From Caulobacter soli (lineage in GTDB: Bacteria; Pseudomonadota; Alphaproteobacteria; Caulobacterales; Caulobacteraceae): a DNA stretch of 64,000 nucleotides. The notes beneath the pieces were generated by a model. That model had not been told where the DNA came from. It did not search any database and saw nothing but the letters and a program-made list of their open reading frames with translations. The stretch's first letter is position 1, and each line of letters starts with the position of its first letter. Where the stretch lies: the NCBI RefSeq assembly GCF_011045195.1, contig NZ_CP049199.1:4881501-4945500 (forward strand), read 5' to 3'. Below are positions 25,674 through 34,498 of the stretch, in pieces. The position numbers and the translations under genes were made by a program.

Positions 25674-26489
25674 CTAATTCAGCCGCATCCGCATCCGCTC
25701 GCGCGCGGCCCGCGCGGCGATGGCGGCGCCGCCGTCCAGGACCTGGGCGCGGGACAGGGCCTGCAACGCCCCGGCCAGGGCGCCCTGGCCTTCGCGGGCG
25801 GCGGCGACGTCCAGCCAGGGGTGGTGGTCGGTGGGATCCAGCAGGGCCCGCCGCAAGGCCGAACGCTCGGCCCGTCCCCAATCGCGAGACTGCTGGGCGC
25901 GGGCGAAGATGTTGTTCTGTAGACGGATCAACACGGCGCGATCCGAGATCGGGCTCATCAGCACGTCCAGCTTGGCGGCGACATCGGGCATCAAGCCGGT
26001 GTGCAGGGCCCGGCGCGACAGCTCGGACGGCAGCACCACCCGCCCCTCGCTGAACGGGTCGAGCGCGAGGGGACCTTCCTCGGTCTCGATCCGCAACAGG
26101 AAGTGGCCCGGGAAGTCGACGCCGTGCAGCTCCAGGCCGCAGGCGCGGCCGGCGTGCAGGTAGAACACCCCCAGCGCCACCGGCAGGCCCTTGCGGCGCT
26201 CGGCCACGGCGATGACGTCGGCGTTGTCAGGGTGGTCGTAGGTGATCAGGTCGCCCGACAGCCGCAGATCTCCGGCCATGGCCTCGGCGATGGCCTCCTC
26301 GGGCGATTCGGACTTCAGGCGGTCGGTCAGACGGTCGACCGCCGCCTTGGCCATGTCGAGGACGGGGCCCAGGTCGCGATCCGGATCGTCGTGCACGGCG
26401 CAGGCCAGGGCCGCCTCGAACAGCGGAAAGGCCTTGTCCGGACGCTGGCCGACCTCGGTCAGCAGGGCTTCGGCCTCCTCCCGCGTCAT
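25674..26489 (-). CDS. SirB1-like transglutaminase-fold protein
   Basis: 271 residues. The central domain contains RRKGLPVALGVFYLHAGRACGLELHGVDFPGHFLLRI, the SirB1/transglutaminase-like core, in which His of PGHF and the following Asp (ALDPFSEG) are conserved. The normal catalytic Cys position reads Leu/Ala, so enzymatic activity is doubtful; a Cys occurs at ACGLELHG. The C-terminal TPR-like helices are RAEEWGR-type repeats (SRDWGRAERSALRRALLDPTDHHPWLDVAAAREGQGALAGALQAL). The start overlaps the yraN stop by four bases (ATGA). The cellular role of the family is unclear. Confidence 0.82.
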   Translation of the reverse strand: MTREEAEALLTEVGQRPDKAFPLFEAALACAVHDDPDRDLGPVLDMAKAAVDRLTDRLKSESPEEAIAEAMAGDLRLSGDLITYDHPDNADVIAVAERRKGLPVALGVFYLHAGRACGLELHGVDFPGHFLLRIETEEGPLALDPFSEGRVVLPSELSRRALHTGLMPDVAAKLDVLMSPISDRAVLIRLQNNIFARAQQSRDWGRAERSALRRALLDPTDHHPWLDVAAAREGQGALAGALQALSRAQVLDGGAAIAARAARERMRMRLN

Positions 26490-26893
26490 TGGTCGCCCAT
26501 CCAGGCATTAGCGACATGACGAGGACGACGGCCGGGCGCGAGGGCGATCAGATCCAGCCGGACCACGGCGTCGCGCAGGCCGGCGCGGTGGGCGGCGATG
26601 TGCGCGCCGGCCCGGCGCAGACGGGCCCTCTGCTCGTAGGTCACCGCTTCCAGCGCGGCCTCCAGACTGGTCCTGCTCTTGACCTCAACAACGGCCAGCA
26701 CGCCGCCGCGTTGCGCCAGAAGGTCGATCTCGCCCAGCGGCGTGGCCAGGCGGAAGCCCAGGATCCGATAGCCCTTGGCCATCAGCCACAGGGCCGCGAC
26801 CACCTCGGCGCGACGGCCCGACAGGCGGGCGGCGACGCCGCGCGCCTTCCTCTGCGCCTGGCGTTCGGGACGGACGGGCCGGGCTAGGCTCAT
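26486..26893 (-). CDS. YraN family (UPF0102) nuclease-fold protein
   Basis: 135 residues. The core GRRAEVVAALWLMAKGYRILGFRLATPLGEIDLLAQRGGVLAVVEVKSR carries the Glu, GEIDL Asp and E-V-K of an endonuclease-like fold, the UPF0102 signature. Downstream is YEQRARLRRAGAHIAAHRAG. The biochemical role is unproven. It is usually found next to rsmI, as here, overlapping it by ATGA at 26890 and overlapping the SirB1-like gene at the other end. Confidence 0.88.
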   Translation of the reverse strand: MSLARPVRPERQAQRKARGVAARLSGRRAEVVAALWLMAKGYRILGFRLATPLGEIDLLAQRGGVLAVVEVKSRTSLEAALEAVTYEQRARLRRAGAHIAAHRAGLRDAVVRLDLIALAPGRRPRHVANAWMGDQ

Positions 26894-27759
26894 CCGGCCT
26901 CCTTCATCGCCAGGGCCTGGCGATAGAGGTCCTTGCGCGACAGCCCCAGGGCCTTGGCGACCTCCGACGCGGCCTCGCCCAGCGGCAGGCGGCTCATGGC
27001 CTCGCGCAGGGCCGTCTCGGCGTCGGCGGCGGTGGCGACCTCGTCCTCGCCAGGTCCGACCAGGATCACGATCTCGCCCTTGGGGGCCTCGAAGCGGGGG
27101 TCGGCGGCCAGCACGTCGAGCGGGCCGCGAATGCAGGTCTCGTAGAGCTTGGTCAGCTCCCGGGCCACCGCGCCGGGACGCGGGCCGAACACGGCGGCCA
27201 TGTCGGCCAGGCTGTCGGCCACCCGCGAAGCGCCCTCGTAGAAGATCAGGGTGGCGCGGACATTGGCCAGGTCCTCGAAGAAGGTCTTGCGCGCGGCGGT
27301 CTTGGTCGGCGGGAAGCCGGCGAACAGGAAGCGGTCGGTGGGCAGGCCCGCCAGGGTCAGGGCCGCCAGGGCCGCCGAGGCGCCGGGGATCGGGAAGACC
27401 TGATGACCGGCCGCGATCACCGCCTGGGCCAGGCGCAGGCCGGGGTCGGAGACCATCGGGGTGCCGGCGTCCGAGACCAGGGCGACCCGCTCGCCCGCCT
27501 CCAGCCGCTCCAGGATGCGCGGCGTTTCGCGGTCGGCGACGTGCTCGTCATAGCGCTGCAGCCGCTTGGAGATGGCGTAGGCGGCCAGCAGCTTGCCCGA
27601 CACCCGGGTGTCCTCGGCCAGCAGGACGTCGCAGCCGGCCAGCACGTCCAGGGCCCGCAGGGTGATGTCGCGCAGGTTGCCGATCGGCGTCGCCACCAGA
27701 TAGAGCCCGGGGGCCAGCGGCGCGTCGGACAAGGCGGGCGGGGCAAGCTGGCGGCTCAA
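26890..27759 (-). CDS. rsmI: 16S rRNA C1402 2'-O-methyltransferase RsmI
   Basis: 289-residue SAM-dependent tetrapyrrole-methylase-fold enzyme. It methylates the ribose of C1402 at the decoding centre. Motifs: PGLYLVATPIGNLRDITLRALDVL, LAEDTRVSGKLL and VALVSDAGTPMVSDPGLRLAQAVI (SAM site), then IPGASAALAALTLAGLPTDRFLFAGFPP. The C-terminal helix region SEVAKALGLSRKDLYRQALAM is HTH-like, as is normal for RsmI. The start is TTG 27759 with GGAAAG about 8 bases upstream. It is the first of three overlapping genes. Confidence 0.95.
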   Translation of the reverse strand: MSRQLAPPALSDAPLAPGLYLVATPIGNLRDITLRALDVLAGCDVLLAEDTRVSGKLLAAYAISKRLQRYDEHVADRETPRILERLEAGERVALVSDAGTPMVSDPGLRLAQAVIAAGHQVFPIPGASAALAALTLAGLPTDRFLFAGFPPTKTAARKTFFEDLANVRATLIFYEGASRVADSLADMAAVFGPRPGAVARELTKLYETCIRGPLDVLAADPRFEAPKGEIVILVGPGEDEVATAADAETALREAMSRLPLGEAASEVAKALGLSRKDLYRQALAMKEAG

Positions 27760-27838
27760 GGGCTTACTTTCCGGCGGACTGGGTCGACGCGAACGGGGCG
27801 CCGACGACGCGGTTACGCATGATCTGCCGACAGGGTTA

Positions 27839-29014
27839 TCAGGTCGCGAGCGTTCCTGTCAGCCGGTCCAGTACAAGACGGCCCGATCGGGTGGCGCGAA
27901 GCCGGAGCGGATCGTCGACCAGAAGGCCGGCCTCGACCAGGGTTTTCACCTTGGGCGTGTCCGGCGACAGGTCCAGCGCGGCGATCTCGGCGAAGCTCAC
28001 ACCGTCGTCGATGCGCAGGCCCAGCAGCAGGCGCTCCTCGGCGGCCTCGAGGGCGGTGAGAGCCTCGCGCTCGAAGCCGACGCCGGTTTCGGCGACCGCG
28101 CGGATGTAGTCGGCGATCTTCCGCTGGGCCGTGGTGGCCAGCTTTCCATCCGGAAGCGTCAGGCGGCCATGCGCCCCCGGACCGACCCCGACATAGTCAT
28201 GGCCGCGCCAATAGACGAGGTTGTGGCGCGAGCGAGCCGCCTGTCCCCGGGCATGGTTGGAGACCTCGTAGGCGTCGAAGCCGGCGGCTTCCAGCACCGA
28301 CTGAGTCGTCTCGAACAGGCTAGCGGCCAGGTCCTCGTCGGGCACGACCAGCTTGCCCCGCCCGACGGCGCGGTCGAAGGCCGTGCCGTGTTCGATGGTC
28401 AGCTGATAGGGCGAGACGTGCTCGGGGCCATAGGCGAGGAGTTCGCCCAGCTCCCGCGTCCAGGCCTCCACCGTCTGGCCCGGCACCGCGTAGATCAGGT
28501 CGGCCGACAGGCGCGGGAAGGCCTTGGCGGCCACGGCGATCGCGCGTCGAGCCGAGCCGGCGTCGTGGTTGCGGCCCAGCAGCGCCAGGGCTTCGTCGTT
28601 CAGGGCCTGGACGCCCAGCGACAGCCGCGCCACCCCCGCCGCGGCCAGGGCCTCGAAGCGGTCGGTCTCGGCGTCGGTCGGATTGGCCTCGAGACTGATC
28701 TCCAGGTCGTCGGCCGGGGTCCACAGCGCCTTGGCGGTCTCGATCACCCGGGCGACCTGGGCGGGATCCATCAGCGAGGGCGTGCCGCCGCCGAAGAAGA
28801 TCGACAGCAGGGGACGCGGGCCGGTCAGCTCCCGCTGGGCCTTCAGGTCGGCGACGATGGCGTCGGCCAGGGCCGCCTGCTCGTCGGTCTTGCCTCGGTC
28901 CCGCACGACGTTGAAGTCGCAATAGGGGCAGATCTTGGCGCAGTAGGGCCAGTGGACGTAGACGCCCAATGGGACGCCCAGCGACGGCCCCACCGGCGGT
29001 GAAGCGTCACTCAA
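27839..29014 (-). CDS. hemW: Radical-SAM heme chaperone HemW
   Basis: 391 residues. Cluster Cys 25, 29 and 32 are in YCAKICPYCDF (CxxxCxxC followed by Cys-Asp-Phe), and FFGGGTPSLM, the next radical-SAM motif, follows. The HemW C-terminal domain (HNLVYWRGHDYVGVGPGAHGRL) is present. HemW binds heme and delivers it to respiratory enzymes. It lacks the CNxCDF/HxCxC pattern of coproporphyrinogen oxidase HemN. The TTG start at 29014 overlaps the end of rdgB by 8 bases; GTG codon 8 is an alternative. Confidence 0.92.
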   Translation of the reverse strand: MSDASPPVGPSLGVPLGVYVHWPYCAKICPYCDFNVVRDRGKTDEQAALADAIVADLKAQRELTGPRPLLSIFFGGGTPSLMDPAQVARVIETAKALWTPADDLEISLEANPTDAETDRFEALAAAGVARLSLGVQALNDEALALLGRNHDAGSARRAIAVAAKAFPRLSADLIYAVPGQTVEAWTRELGELLAYGPEHVSPYQLTIEHGTAFDRAVGRGKLVVPDEDLAASLFETTQSVLEAAGFDAYEVSNHARGQAARSRHNLVYWRGHDYVGVGPGAHGRLTLPDGKLATTAQRKIADYIRAVAETGVGFEREALTALEAAEERLLLGLRIDDGVSFAEIAALDLSPDTPKVKTLVEAGLLVDDPLRLRATRSGRLVLDRLTGTLAT

Positions 29015-29612
29015 ACAGCGCCGCCTTCAGCTTCTCGAACGCCACGGCGCGGTGGCTCATGGCGTCCTTGGCGGCTGGCTCCATCTCGCCAAAGGTCTGG
29101 TCGTGGCCATTGGGGATGAAGATCGGGTCGTAGCCGAAGCCCCGGTCGCCGCGCGGCGGGAAGGTCAGGGTCCCGTGGACCTCGCCCTGCACCACCACCG
29201 CCGGGCCGCCGTTGGGCCAGGCCACGGCCAGGGCGCAGGTGAACCAGGCGGCGCGGTCTTCCGATCCCGTCTCCTCGATGCGCTCGGCGACCTTGTCCAT
29301 GGCCAGGGCGAAGTCCTTGGACGGCCCGGCCCAGCGCGCCGAATAGATGCCCGGCGCGCCATCAAGGGCCGCGACCGACATCCCCGAGTCATCGGCCAGG
29401 GCGATCTGCCCCGACAGGTCGGCGGCATGGCGGGCCTTGAGCAGGGCGTTGCCGACGAAGGTCGTCTCGGTTTCGTCCGGCTCGGGAATGTTCAGGCTCC
29501 CCGCGGTCAGCACCTCGAAACGACCGTCGAGCAGGGCGTGCAGCTCCTTGGCCTTGCCGGGGTTGTGCGTCGCCGCGACGAGCTTGGTTCCGGCTTCCAG
29601 CTTCAGCGTCAT
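29007..29612 (-). CDS. rdgB: XTP/dITP pyrophosphatase RdgB (HAM1)
   Basis: 201-residue house-cleaning enzyme hydrolysing non-canonical purine triphosphates (dITP, XTP). Motifs: LVAATHNPGKAKELHALL, PDETETTFVGNALLKARHAA, ALADDSGMSVAALDGAPGIYSARWAG, GFGYDPIFIP and MSHRAVAFEKLKAAL. ATG 29612 has GAGAGGAGAGACGCG upstream. Longer in-frame reading to 30035 crosses the toxin-antitoxin promoter and is rejected. It overlaps hemW, forming a two-gene minus-strand operon. Confidence 0.95.
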   Translation of the reverse strand: MTLKLEAGTKLVAATHNPGKAKELHALLDGRFEVLTAGSLNIPEPDETETTFVGNALLKARHAADLSGQIALADDSGMSVAALDGAPGIYSARWAGPSKDFALAMDKVAERIEETGSEDRAAWFTCALAVAWPNGGPAVVVQGEVHGTLTFPPRGDRGFGYDPIFIPNGHDQTFGEMEPAAKDAMSHRAVAFEKLKAALFE

Positions 29613-29728
29613 CGCGTCTCTCCTCTCGGACAATTTCCCATACGGCCTCTCTACTCCTCCATGTCGCCCTTCGCCCGCAAGGTTCGCGTGACGGCTTTCG
29701 AAATCTCGATGGACGGCCAGCGGGCCAT

Positions 29729-29746
29729 CGTATCCTACAGGATACG
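29729..29746. promoter_or_regulatory. Toxin-antitoxin operator 1
   Basis: CGTATCC and GGATACG form a perfect 7-bp inverted repeat with a 4-base spacer, 44 bases upstream of the toxin ATG. Its half-site GTATC recurs in operator 2. Confidence 0.6.
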
Positions 29747-29764
29747 ATTTCACTTGCGACATTG

Positions 29765-29784
29765 CTGTATCCCATGAGATACAG
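29765..29784. promoter_or_regulatory. Toxin-antitoxin operator 2
   Basis: CTGTATC and GATACAG are 7-bp arms with a 6-base spacer, ending 5 bases before the toxin ATG. The centre is 37 bases from operator 1, about 3.5 helical turns. The pattern fits cooperative autorepression by the antitoxin. Confidence 0.6.
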
Positions 29785-29789
29785 AACCC

Positions 29790-30080
29790 ATGATCGAGGT
29801 TCGCGTCACCGACGAGTTCACCGAATGGCTCGAGGGTCTGAAAGATGCTCGCGCTATCCACGCGATCAACGCCCGCCTGAGCCGGATCAGCTACGGCTTG
29901 ATGGGCGATGTTCGCCCTGTCGGCGAAGGGATCAGCGAAGCCCGCGTCCACTATGGATCGGGCTTCCGAATCTACTTCATCCGTCGAGGCGACGTTCTGA
30001 TCGTCGTCCTCTGCGGAGGCGACAAGCGAACACAAAGCAGGGACATCGAGAGAGCCAAAGCCCTGGCGAGTGGGCTTTAA
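29790..30080 (+). CDS. HigB/RelE-superfamily toxin (Gp49-like)
   Basis: 96 residues: MIEVRVTDEFTEWLEGLKDARAIHAINARLSRISYGLMGDVRPVGEGISEARVHYGSGFRIYFIRRGDVLIVVLCGGDKRTQSRDIERAKAL. The pattern of basic helix, SEARVHYGSGFRIYF strand and LLxGGDKxTQxxDI end is the addiction-module killer protein class, predicted ribosome-dependent mRNA interferase. Toxin-first gene order is that of HigBA modules. The antitoxin follows after 45 bases. Two inverted repeats precede the gene. It is divergent from rdgB, 177 bases away. Confidence 0.88.
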   Translation: MIEVRVTDEFTEWLEGLKDARAIHAINARLSRISYGLMGDVRPVGEGISEARVHYGSGFRIYFIRRGDVLIVVLCGGDKRTQSRDIERAKALASGL

Positions 30081-30125
30081 ACCTCGCCAACCGGGCTTCG
30101 CCGAGCCCGCAACCGGAGATATGTG

Positions 30126-30431
30126 ATGACCAGCACGAAGACGACGCCCTTCGACGCAGCGAAATATATCGACACGCCCGAGGCCGTGGTGGCTTTCCTT
30201 GAGGATGCGCTAGCGACCGGTGATGCGGGTTATGTCGCCCATGCGCTCGGCGTCATCGCCCGCTCCAAGGGCATGACGGCCGTCGCCGAGAAGACCGGCC
30301 TGGGGCGCGAGAGCCTCTACAAAGGCTTGAAGGAAGGCGGAAACCCCCAGTTGGAGACCGTGTTGAAGATCGTCGCGGCGCTGGGGCTGCGGCTGAAGCC
30401 TGCTCCGATCGAAGTGAACGACGCCGCCTAA
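30126..30431 (+). CDS. HigA-like addiction-module antitoxin (XRE-type HTH)
   Basis: 101 residues. FDAAKYIDTPEAVVAFLEDALATGDAGYVAHALGVIARSKGMTAVAEKTGLGRESLYKGLKEGGNPQLETVLKIVAALGLRL is the typical antidote protein of this toxin class, with HTH between about residues 48 and 90. ATG 30126 follows GGAG with 7 bases spacing; GTG 30123 is in frame. It is expected to bind the GTATC palindromes upstream of the toxin and to neutralise the toxin by direct binding. Confidence 0.9.
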   Translation: MTSTKTTPFDAAKYIDTPEAVVAFLEDALATGDAGYVAHALGVIARSKGMTAVAEKTGLGRESLYKGLKEGGNPQLETVLKIVAALGLRLKPAPIEVNDAA

Positions 30432-30519
30432 GCCACTCGCGAACCCCAATGGTGGCCCCGGCGCCACACCCGGAATATTCCGTTCGGTGAGCGCGATCAT
30501 TACAGAGGTTTAATATCGT

Positions 30520-30529
30520 TTATCGATAA
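30520..30529. promoter_or_regulatory. Short perfect palindrome in AT-rich spacer
   Basis: TTATCGATAA within an AT-rich patch (30497-30530) ahead of the small ORF and the DUF2975/XRE pair. A possible regulator site or promoter element; weak on its own. Confidence 0.35.
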
Positions 30530-30636
30530 GCGACATTGGCGACGTCACAATCGCTCCTTATCTTGGCGTCATGGGAACAGCGCCATGTCGGCTCCGTCCC
30601 GCATCCGTTTCGCCCCACCCGTTTCGAAGGCCCGCC

Positions 30637-30753
30637 ATGTCCGCCGCCAGACTGTTCCGCATCGTCGACGCCGTCGCCACCCGCCTGGCCACGCTGACGC
30701 TGATCGCCGGTCTGCCGCTCGCCGCTGTGACCTTCGCGATCAAGACGTTCTGA
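30637..30753 (+). CDS. 38-aa single-pass membrane peptide
   Basis: ATG 30637 with GAAGG 6 bases upstream. The peptide MSAARLFRIVDAVATRLATL continues into TLIAGLPLAAVTFAIKTF. The hydrophobic stretch of about 22 residues suggests a membrane helix with a basic N-terminal half. It lies 84 bases before the DUF2975 gene and could be in the same transcript. The function is unknown; small membrane peptides of this sort are often missed by annotation. A longer in-frame start at 30571 adds 22 unlikely residues. Confidence 0.5.
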   Translation: MSAARLFRIVDAVATRLATLTLIAGLPLAAVTFAIKTF

Positions 30754-30836
30754 CCCAAGATCCAGCGCGCCTTTGACCGGCCCCGATCCGTCGGGGCATG
30801 GTCGGCGTTTCGGCTTGAGGGGAGAGGGGACAGCGG

Positions 30837-31370
30837 ATGCGCGCCTTGGGGCCAGGCTCGGTATCGAGTTTTCTGAAGATCATTCTCGACGTGATCTATG
30901 TGGGTCTGTGGGTCTGGGTCAGCCTGTTGGCGATCTTCACGGTCGCCGTGCTGCTGCTCAGCTTCAATCCCGAACTGATCACCTCGAAACTGCATATCGG
31001 CAGCTCGGTCGACGAACTAATCAACAAGGGGCCGCTGTTCGCCGGCGCCCTGGGCGCCTGGGCGCTGCTTTCGGGAGGCTGGATGGTGATCGTCGAGCGT
31101 CTGCGCCGGGTGTTCTCGACCCTGACCGCCGGCGACCCGTTCCATCCCGACAACGTCCGCCGCCTGCGGGTGGTGGGCCTGGTCCTGGCCGCTCTGGAGA
31201 TCGGCCACTACATCTTCGCCGCCCTGGCCAAGTGGCTGGCGCCGGACACCAAGGTCGTCGACGGCTCGTTCAGCCTTAGCGCCTGGTTCCCGGTCCTGGT
31301 GGTGTTCGTTCTGGCCGAGGTCTTCCGCGAGGGCGCGCGCCTTCGCCGGGAAGCCGAACTGACAATCTGA
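30837..31370 (+). CDS. DUF2975 membrane protein
   Basis: 177 residues with four membrane segments (IILDVIYVGLWVWVSLLAIFTVAVLLL, FAGALGAWALLSGGWMVIV, VVGLVLAALEIGHYIFAAL and WFPVLVVFVLAEVFREG). The segment RLRRVFSTLTAGDPFHPDNVRRLRVVG between helices 2 and 3 is the DUF2975 signature (G-x-PF-x-x-x-N). DUF2975 genes are nearly always followed by a small YozG-like HTH regulator, as here 23 bases on. The molecular function is unknown. Confidence 0.85.
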   Translation: MRALGPGSVSSFLKIILDVIYVGLWVWVSLLAIFTVAVLLLSFNPELITSKLHIGSSVDELINKGPLFAGALGAWALLSGGWMVIVERLRRVFSTLTAGDPFHPDNVRRLRVVGLVLAALEIGHYIFAALAKWLAPDTKVVDGSFSLSAWFPVLVVFVLAEVFREGARLRREAELTI

Positions 31371-31393
31371 CGACGCGGAGACTTAAGAACCCC

Positions 31394-31624
31394 ATGGCCA
31401 TCCGCGTGCAATTGGACCGCATCCTTCTGGAAAGGCGCATGTCGCTGACCGAGCTGTCGGACCGGGTCGGCGTGACCATCGCCAACCTGTCGATCCTCAA
31501 GACCGGCAAGGCCCGCGCCGTGCGCTTCACCACGCTGGACGCCCTGTGCCGCGAGCTGGAATGCCAGCCGGGGGATCTGATGAGCTACGAGCCTGGGCCG
31601 GGGGAGGCTCACGAGGAGGACTAA
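31394..31624 (+). CDS. Small XRE/Cro-like HTH regulator (YozG-like)
   Basis: 76 residues, practically a bare HTH: MAIRVQLDRILLERRMSLTELSDRVGVTIANLSILKTGKARAVRFTTLDALCRELECQPGDLMSYEP. The ending ELxCQPGDLxxYEP is characteristic of the DUF2975 partner regulators. It probably controls its own operon; the TTATCGATAA palindrome at 30520 is a candidate target. Confidence 0.88.
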   Translation: MAIRVQLDRILLERRMSLTELSDRVGVTIANLSILKTGKARAVRFTTLDALCRELECQPGDLMSYEPGPGEAHEED

Positions 31625-31626
31625 AT

Positions 31627-31789
31627 CCTTCTCCCCTTGCGGGAGAAGGTGTCGGCAAAGCCGACGGATGAGGGGTCTCTCAAAAGCAAAAGCCGCGCCC
31701 GGTCTTGCGACTGGACGCGGCTTTGTCGTTTTTCAACCCCTCACCCGACCCCACTCCGTGGGGCCACCCTCTCCCGCAAGGGGAGAGGG
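31627..31789. repeat. Palindromic intergenic repeat, family 1 copy f, with terminator core
   Basis: Outer arms CCTTCTCCCCTTGCGGGAGAAGG and CCCTCTCCCGCAAGGGGAGAGGG. The centre holds a separate stem, AAAGCCGCG (about 31689-31697) pairing with CGCGGCTTT (31716-31724), followed by GTCGTTTTT: an intrinsic-terminator shape working rightward after the HTH gene. It lies between the convergent XRE regulator and rph. Confidence 0.75.
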
Positions 31790-31796
31790 ATCGGGA

Positions 31797-32516
<720 letters not shown>

Positions 32517-32640
32517 GGGAAACTCCGGGGCTTGGCGTGATAGGATGGGGCCGCTTATCCTAGTTAAGACGGGCTCGTCCAATCCCCTTGGCAATCCCGT
32601 CGAACCCGAAAGGACCCGAAAGGGCGCGTTCGAAGGCTTC

Positions 32641-33717
32641 ATGACACAGCTTTTTTCGGGGTTTTCCGCCCAGACGCCCAGCCTCACGGACCTGGACTCG
32701 CGGGCTCGCGATATCTTTCGCCGGGTCGTGGAATCTTATCTGGAGACCGGAGAACCGGTCGGCTCGCGGACCATTTCGCGCGGCGGGGTGCAGCTGTCGC
32801 CGGCCTCGATCCGCAACACCATGCAGGACCTGGCCCAGCTGGGCCTGCTGGACGCCCCCCACACCAGCGCCGGCCGCATCCCCACCCACGCGGGCCTGCG
32901 GATGTTCGTCGACGGCCTGCTGGAGGTCGGCGACATCGGCGAGGACGAGCGCCGGACCATCGAATCGCGCCTGTTCGCCCACGGCCGATCCTTCGAGGAG
33001 GCGATGGGCGAGGCCAGCGCCATCCTGTCGGGCCTGGCCGGTGGGGCCGGCGTGGTGGTCGCCCCGGTCCGCGAGGGCGGGGTCAAGCACGTGGAGTTCG
33101 TGGCCCTGGGCGCGGACCAGGCCCTGGCGATCATGGTGTTCGACGACGGCACGGTCGAGAACCGGCTGATGAAGCGTTCGGCCGGCGTCACCCCCGCCTC
33201 GCTGCAGGAGGCCTCGAACTTCCTCAACGCCCGCCTGCGCGGCCGCACCCTGAACGAGGCCAAGGCCGAGATGGCCGCCGAGCTCGATACAGCCCGGCGT
33301 GAACTGGACGTCACGGCGGCGCGTTTGGTCGAGGACGGCCTGGCCGCCTGGAGCGGCGGCGACGACGCCGACCGCGCCCTGATCGTCCGAGGCCGGGCCA
33401 ACCTGCTGGCCGACGCCAGCGCCCGAGAGGATCTGGAGCGCGTGCGGCGGCTGTTCGACGACCTGGAGCAGAAGGGCCAACTGATCGGCCTGCTGGACGA
33501 CGTCCGCTCGGCGGAAGGCGTGCGCATTTTCATCGGGGCCGAAACGCGACTCTTTTCGCTTTCGGGTTCCTCCCTGATCGCGGCGCCCTATATGACGGGC
33601 CGACAGAAGGTGCTGGGGGCGATCGGCGTGATCGGCCCCACCCGCTTAAACTATGCCCGGGTGATCCCGCTGGTGGACTATACCGCCCGCGTGCTCGGCC
33701 GGATGATGGACGGATGA
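32641..33717 (+). CDS. hrcA: Heat-inducible transcription repressor HrcA
   Basis: 358-residue winged-helix repressor of chaperonin genes through CIRCE elements. The N-terminal wHTH is [76 protein letters not shown]. The GAF-like middle and the C-terminal dimer segment [33 protein letters not shown] are present. ATG 32641 is used. It is followed after 7 bases by grpE, the operon arrangement known from C. crescentus. No CIRCE element (TTAGCACTC repeat) was seen in its own promoter or elsewhere in the window. Confidence 0.96.
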   Translation: MTQLFSGFSAQTPSLTDLDSRARDIFRRVVESYLETGEPVGSRTISRGGVQLSPASIRNTMQDLAQLGLLDAPHTSAGRIPTHAGLRMFVDGLLEVGDIGEDERRTIESRLFAHGRSFEEAMGEASAILSGLAGGAGVVVAPVREGGVKHVEFVALGADQALAIMVFDDGTVENRLMKRSAGVTPASLQEASNFLNARLRGRTLNEAKAEMAAELDTARRELDVTAARLVEDGLAAWSGGDDADRALIVRGRANLLADASAREDLERVRRLFDDLEQKGQLIGLLDDVRSAEGVRIFIGAETRLFSLSGSSLIAAPYMTGRQKVLGAIGVIGPTRLNYARVIPLVDYTARVLGRMMDG

Positions 33718-33724
33718 GGACGAG

Positions 33725-34357
33725 ATGACCGACGAAACGACGCCGGCCGAGGACGTGGCCTTCGAAACCCCCAATGGCTCTTGGGAGGACGCGTCGCAGG
33801 AAATCGAGGCGCTGAAGCTGGAAGTGGCGGCGCTGAAGGATCAGGCGCTGCGCTTCGCCGCCGAGGCCGAGAACACCAAGCGCCGCGCCGAGCGCGAGAT
33901 GAACGACGCGCGCGCCTACGCCATCCAGAAGTTCGCCCGCGACCTGCTGGGCGTGGCCGACAACCTGTCGCGCGCCACCGCCCACAGCCCCCGCGAGTCG
34001 CAGGATGCGGCGGTCAGCAACTTCATCATCGGCGTCGAGATGACCGAGAAGGAACTGCTGTCGGCGTTTGAGCGCAACGGCCTCAAGCAGATCGCGCCGG
34101 GCAAGGGCGAGAAGTTCGATCCCCACCTGCACCAGGCGGTGATGGAGCAGCCCTCGGACGAGGTCGCCGCCGGCGGCGTCATCCAGGTGCTGCAGACCGG
34201 CTACGAGCTGATGGGCCGCCTGGTCCGCCCGGCCATGGTCGCCGTGGCCGCCAAGGGCTCCAGGGGCCCAGGCGCCCCGGCCGAACCGGCGGCGGGCGCG
34301 AACCCCTACGCCAGCAACGGCGACGCGTCGGGCGGGGCGTTCGATACCAAGGCCTGA
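33725..34357 (+). CDS. grpE: GrpE nucleotide-exchange factor of DnaK
   Basis: 210 residues. The N-terminal coiled coil is EIEALKLEVAALKDQALRFAAEAENTKRRAEREMNDARAYAIQKFARDLLGVADNLSRA. The C-terminal beta domain signature is FDPHLHQAVMEQPSDEVAAGGVIQVLQTGYELMGRLVRPAMVAVA. It releases ADP from DnaK in the cytoplasm. It is co-transcribed with hrcA (7-base gap, GAGGACGAG as ribosome site). The C-terminal tail is Ala/Gly rich and variable in the family. Confidence 0.96.
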   Translation: MTDETTPAEDVAFETPNGSWEDASQEIEALKLEVAALKDQALRFAAEAENTKRRAEREMNDARAYAIQKFARDLLGVADNLSRATAHSPRESQDAAVSNFIIGVEMTEKELLSAFERNGLKQIAPGKGEKFDPHLHQAVMEQPSDEVAAGGVIQVLQTGYELMGRLVRPAMVAVAAKGSRGPGAPAEPAAGANPYASNGDASGGAFDTKA

Positions 34358-34369
34358 TCTAAAAATATC

Positions 34370-34495
34370 CGCTCATCCCGGCGAATGCCGGGACCCAGAT
34401 GGAATGGCTTTGAGGCTGACGCCACTAGCGTTGAGCCCCTCCAATCATCCACACCGCTAAAAGATCTGGGTCCCGGCATTCGCCGGGATGAGCGG
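34370..34495. repeat. Palindromic intergenic repeat, family 2 copy b
   Basis: 126-base element (CGCTCATCCCGGCGAATGCC to GGCATTCGCCGGGATGAGCG). The centre keeps CCCAGATGGAATGGCTTTGA and CCAATCATCCACACCGCTAA, shared with copy c at 42064. It separates convergent grpE and the phosphatase gene. Confidence 0.82.
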
Positions 34496-34498
34496 AAT

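Noticed and set aside
27764..27820. 18-codon frame MRNRVVGAPFASTQSAGK between hemW and rsmI
   Set aside because: No ribosome site or overlap with neighbours; likely chance.
29613..30035. Upstream extension of rdgB to 342 codons
   Set aside because: It would cover the toxin-antitoxin operators, and the RdgB family starts at the ATG 29612 with a good ribosome site.
32517..32640. CIRCE element in the hrcA promoter
   Set aside because: The TTAGCACTC/GAGTGCTAA repeat is absent here and was not seen elsewhere in the window.
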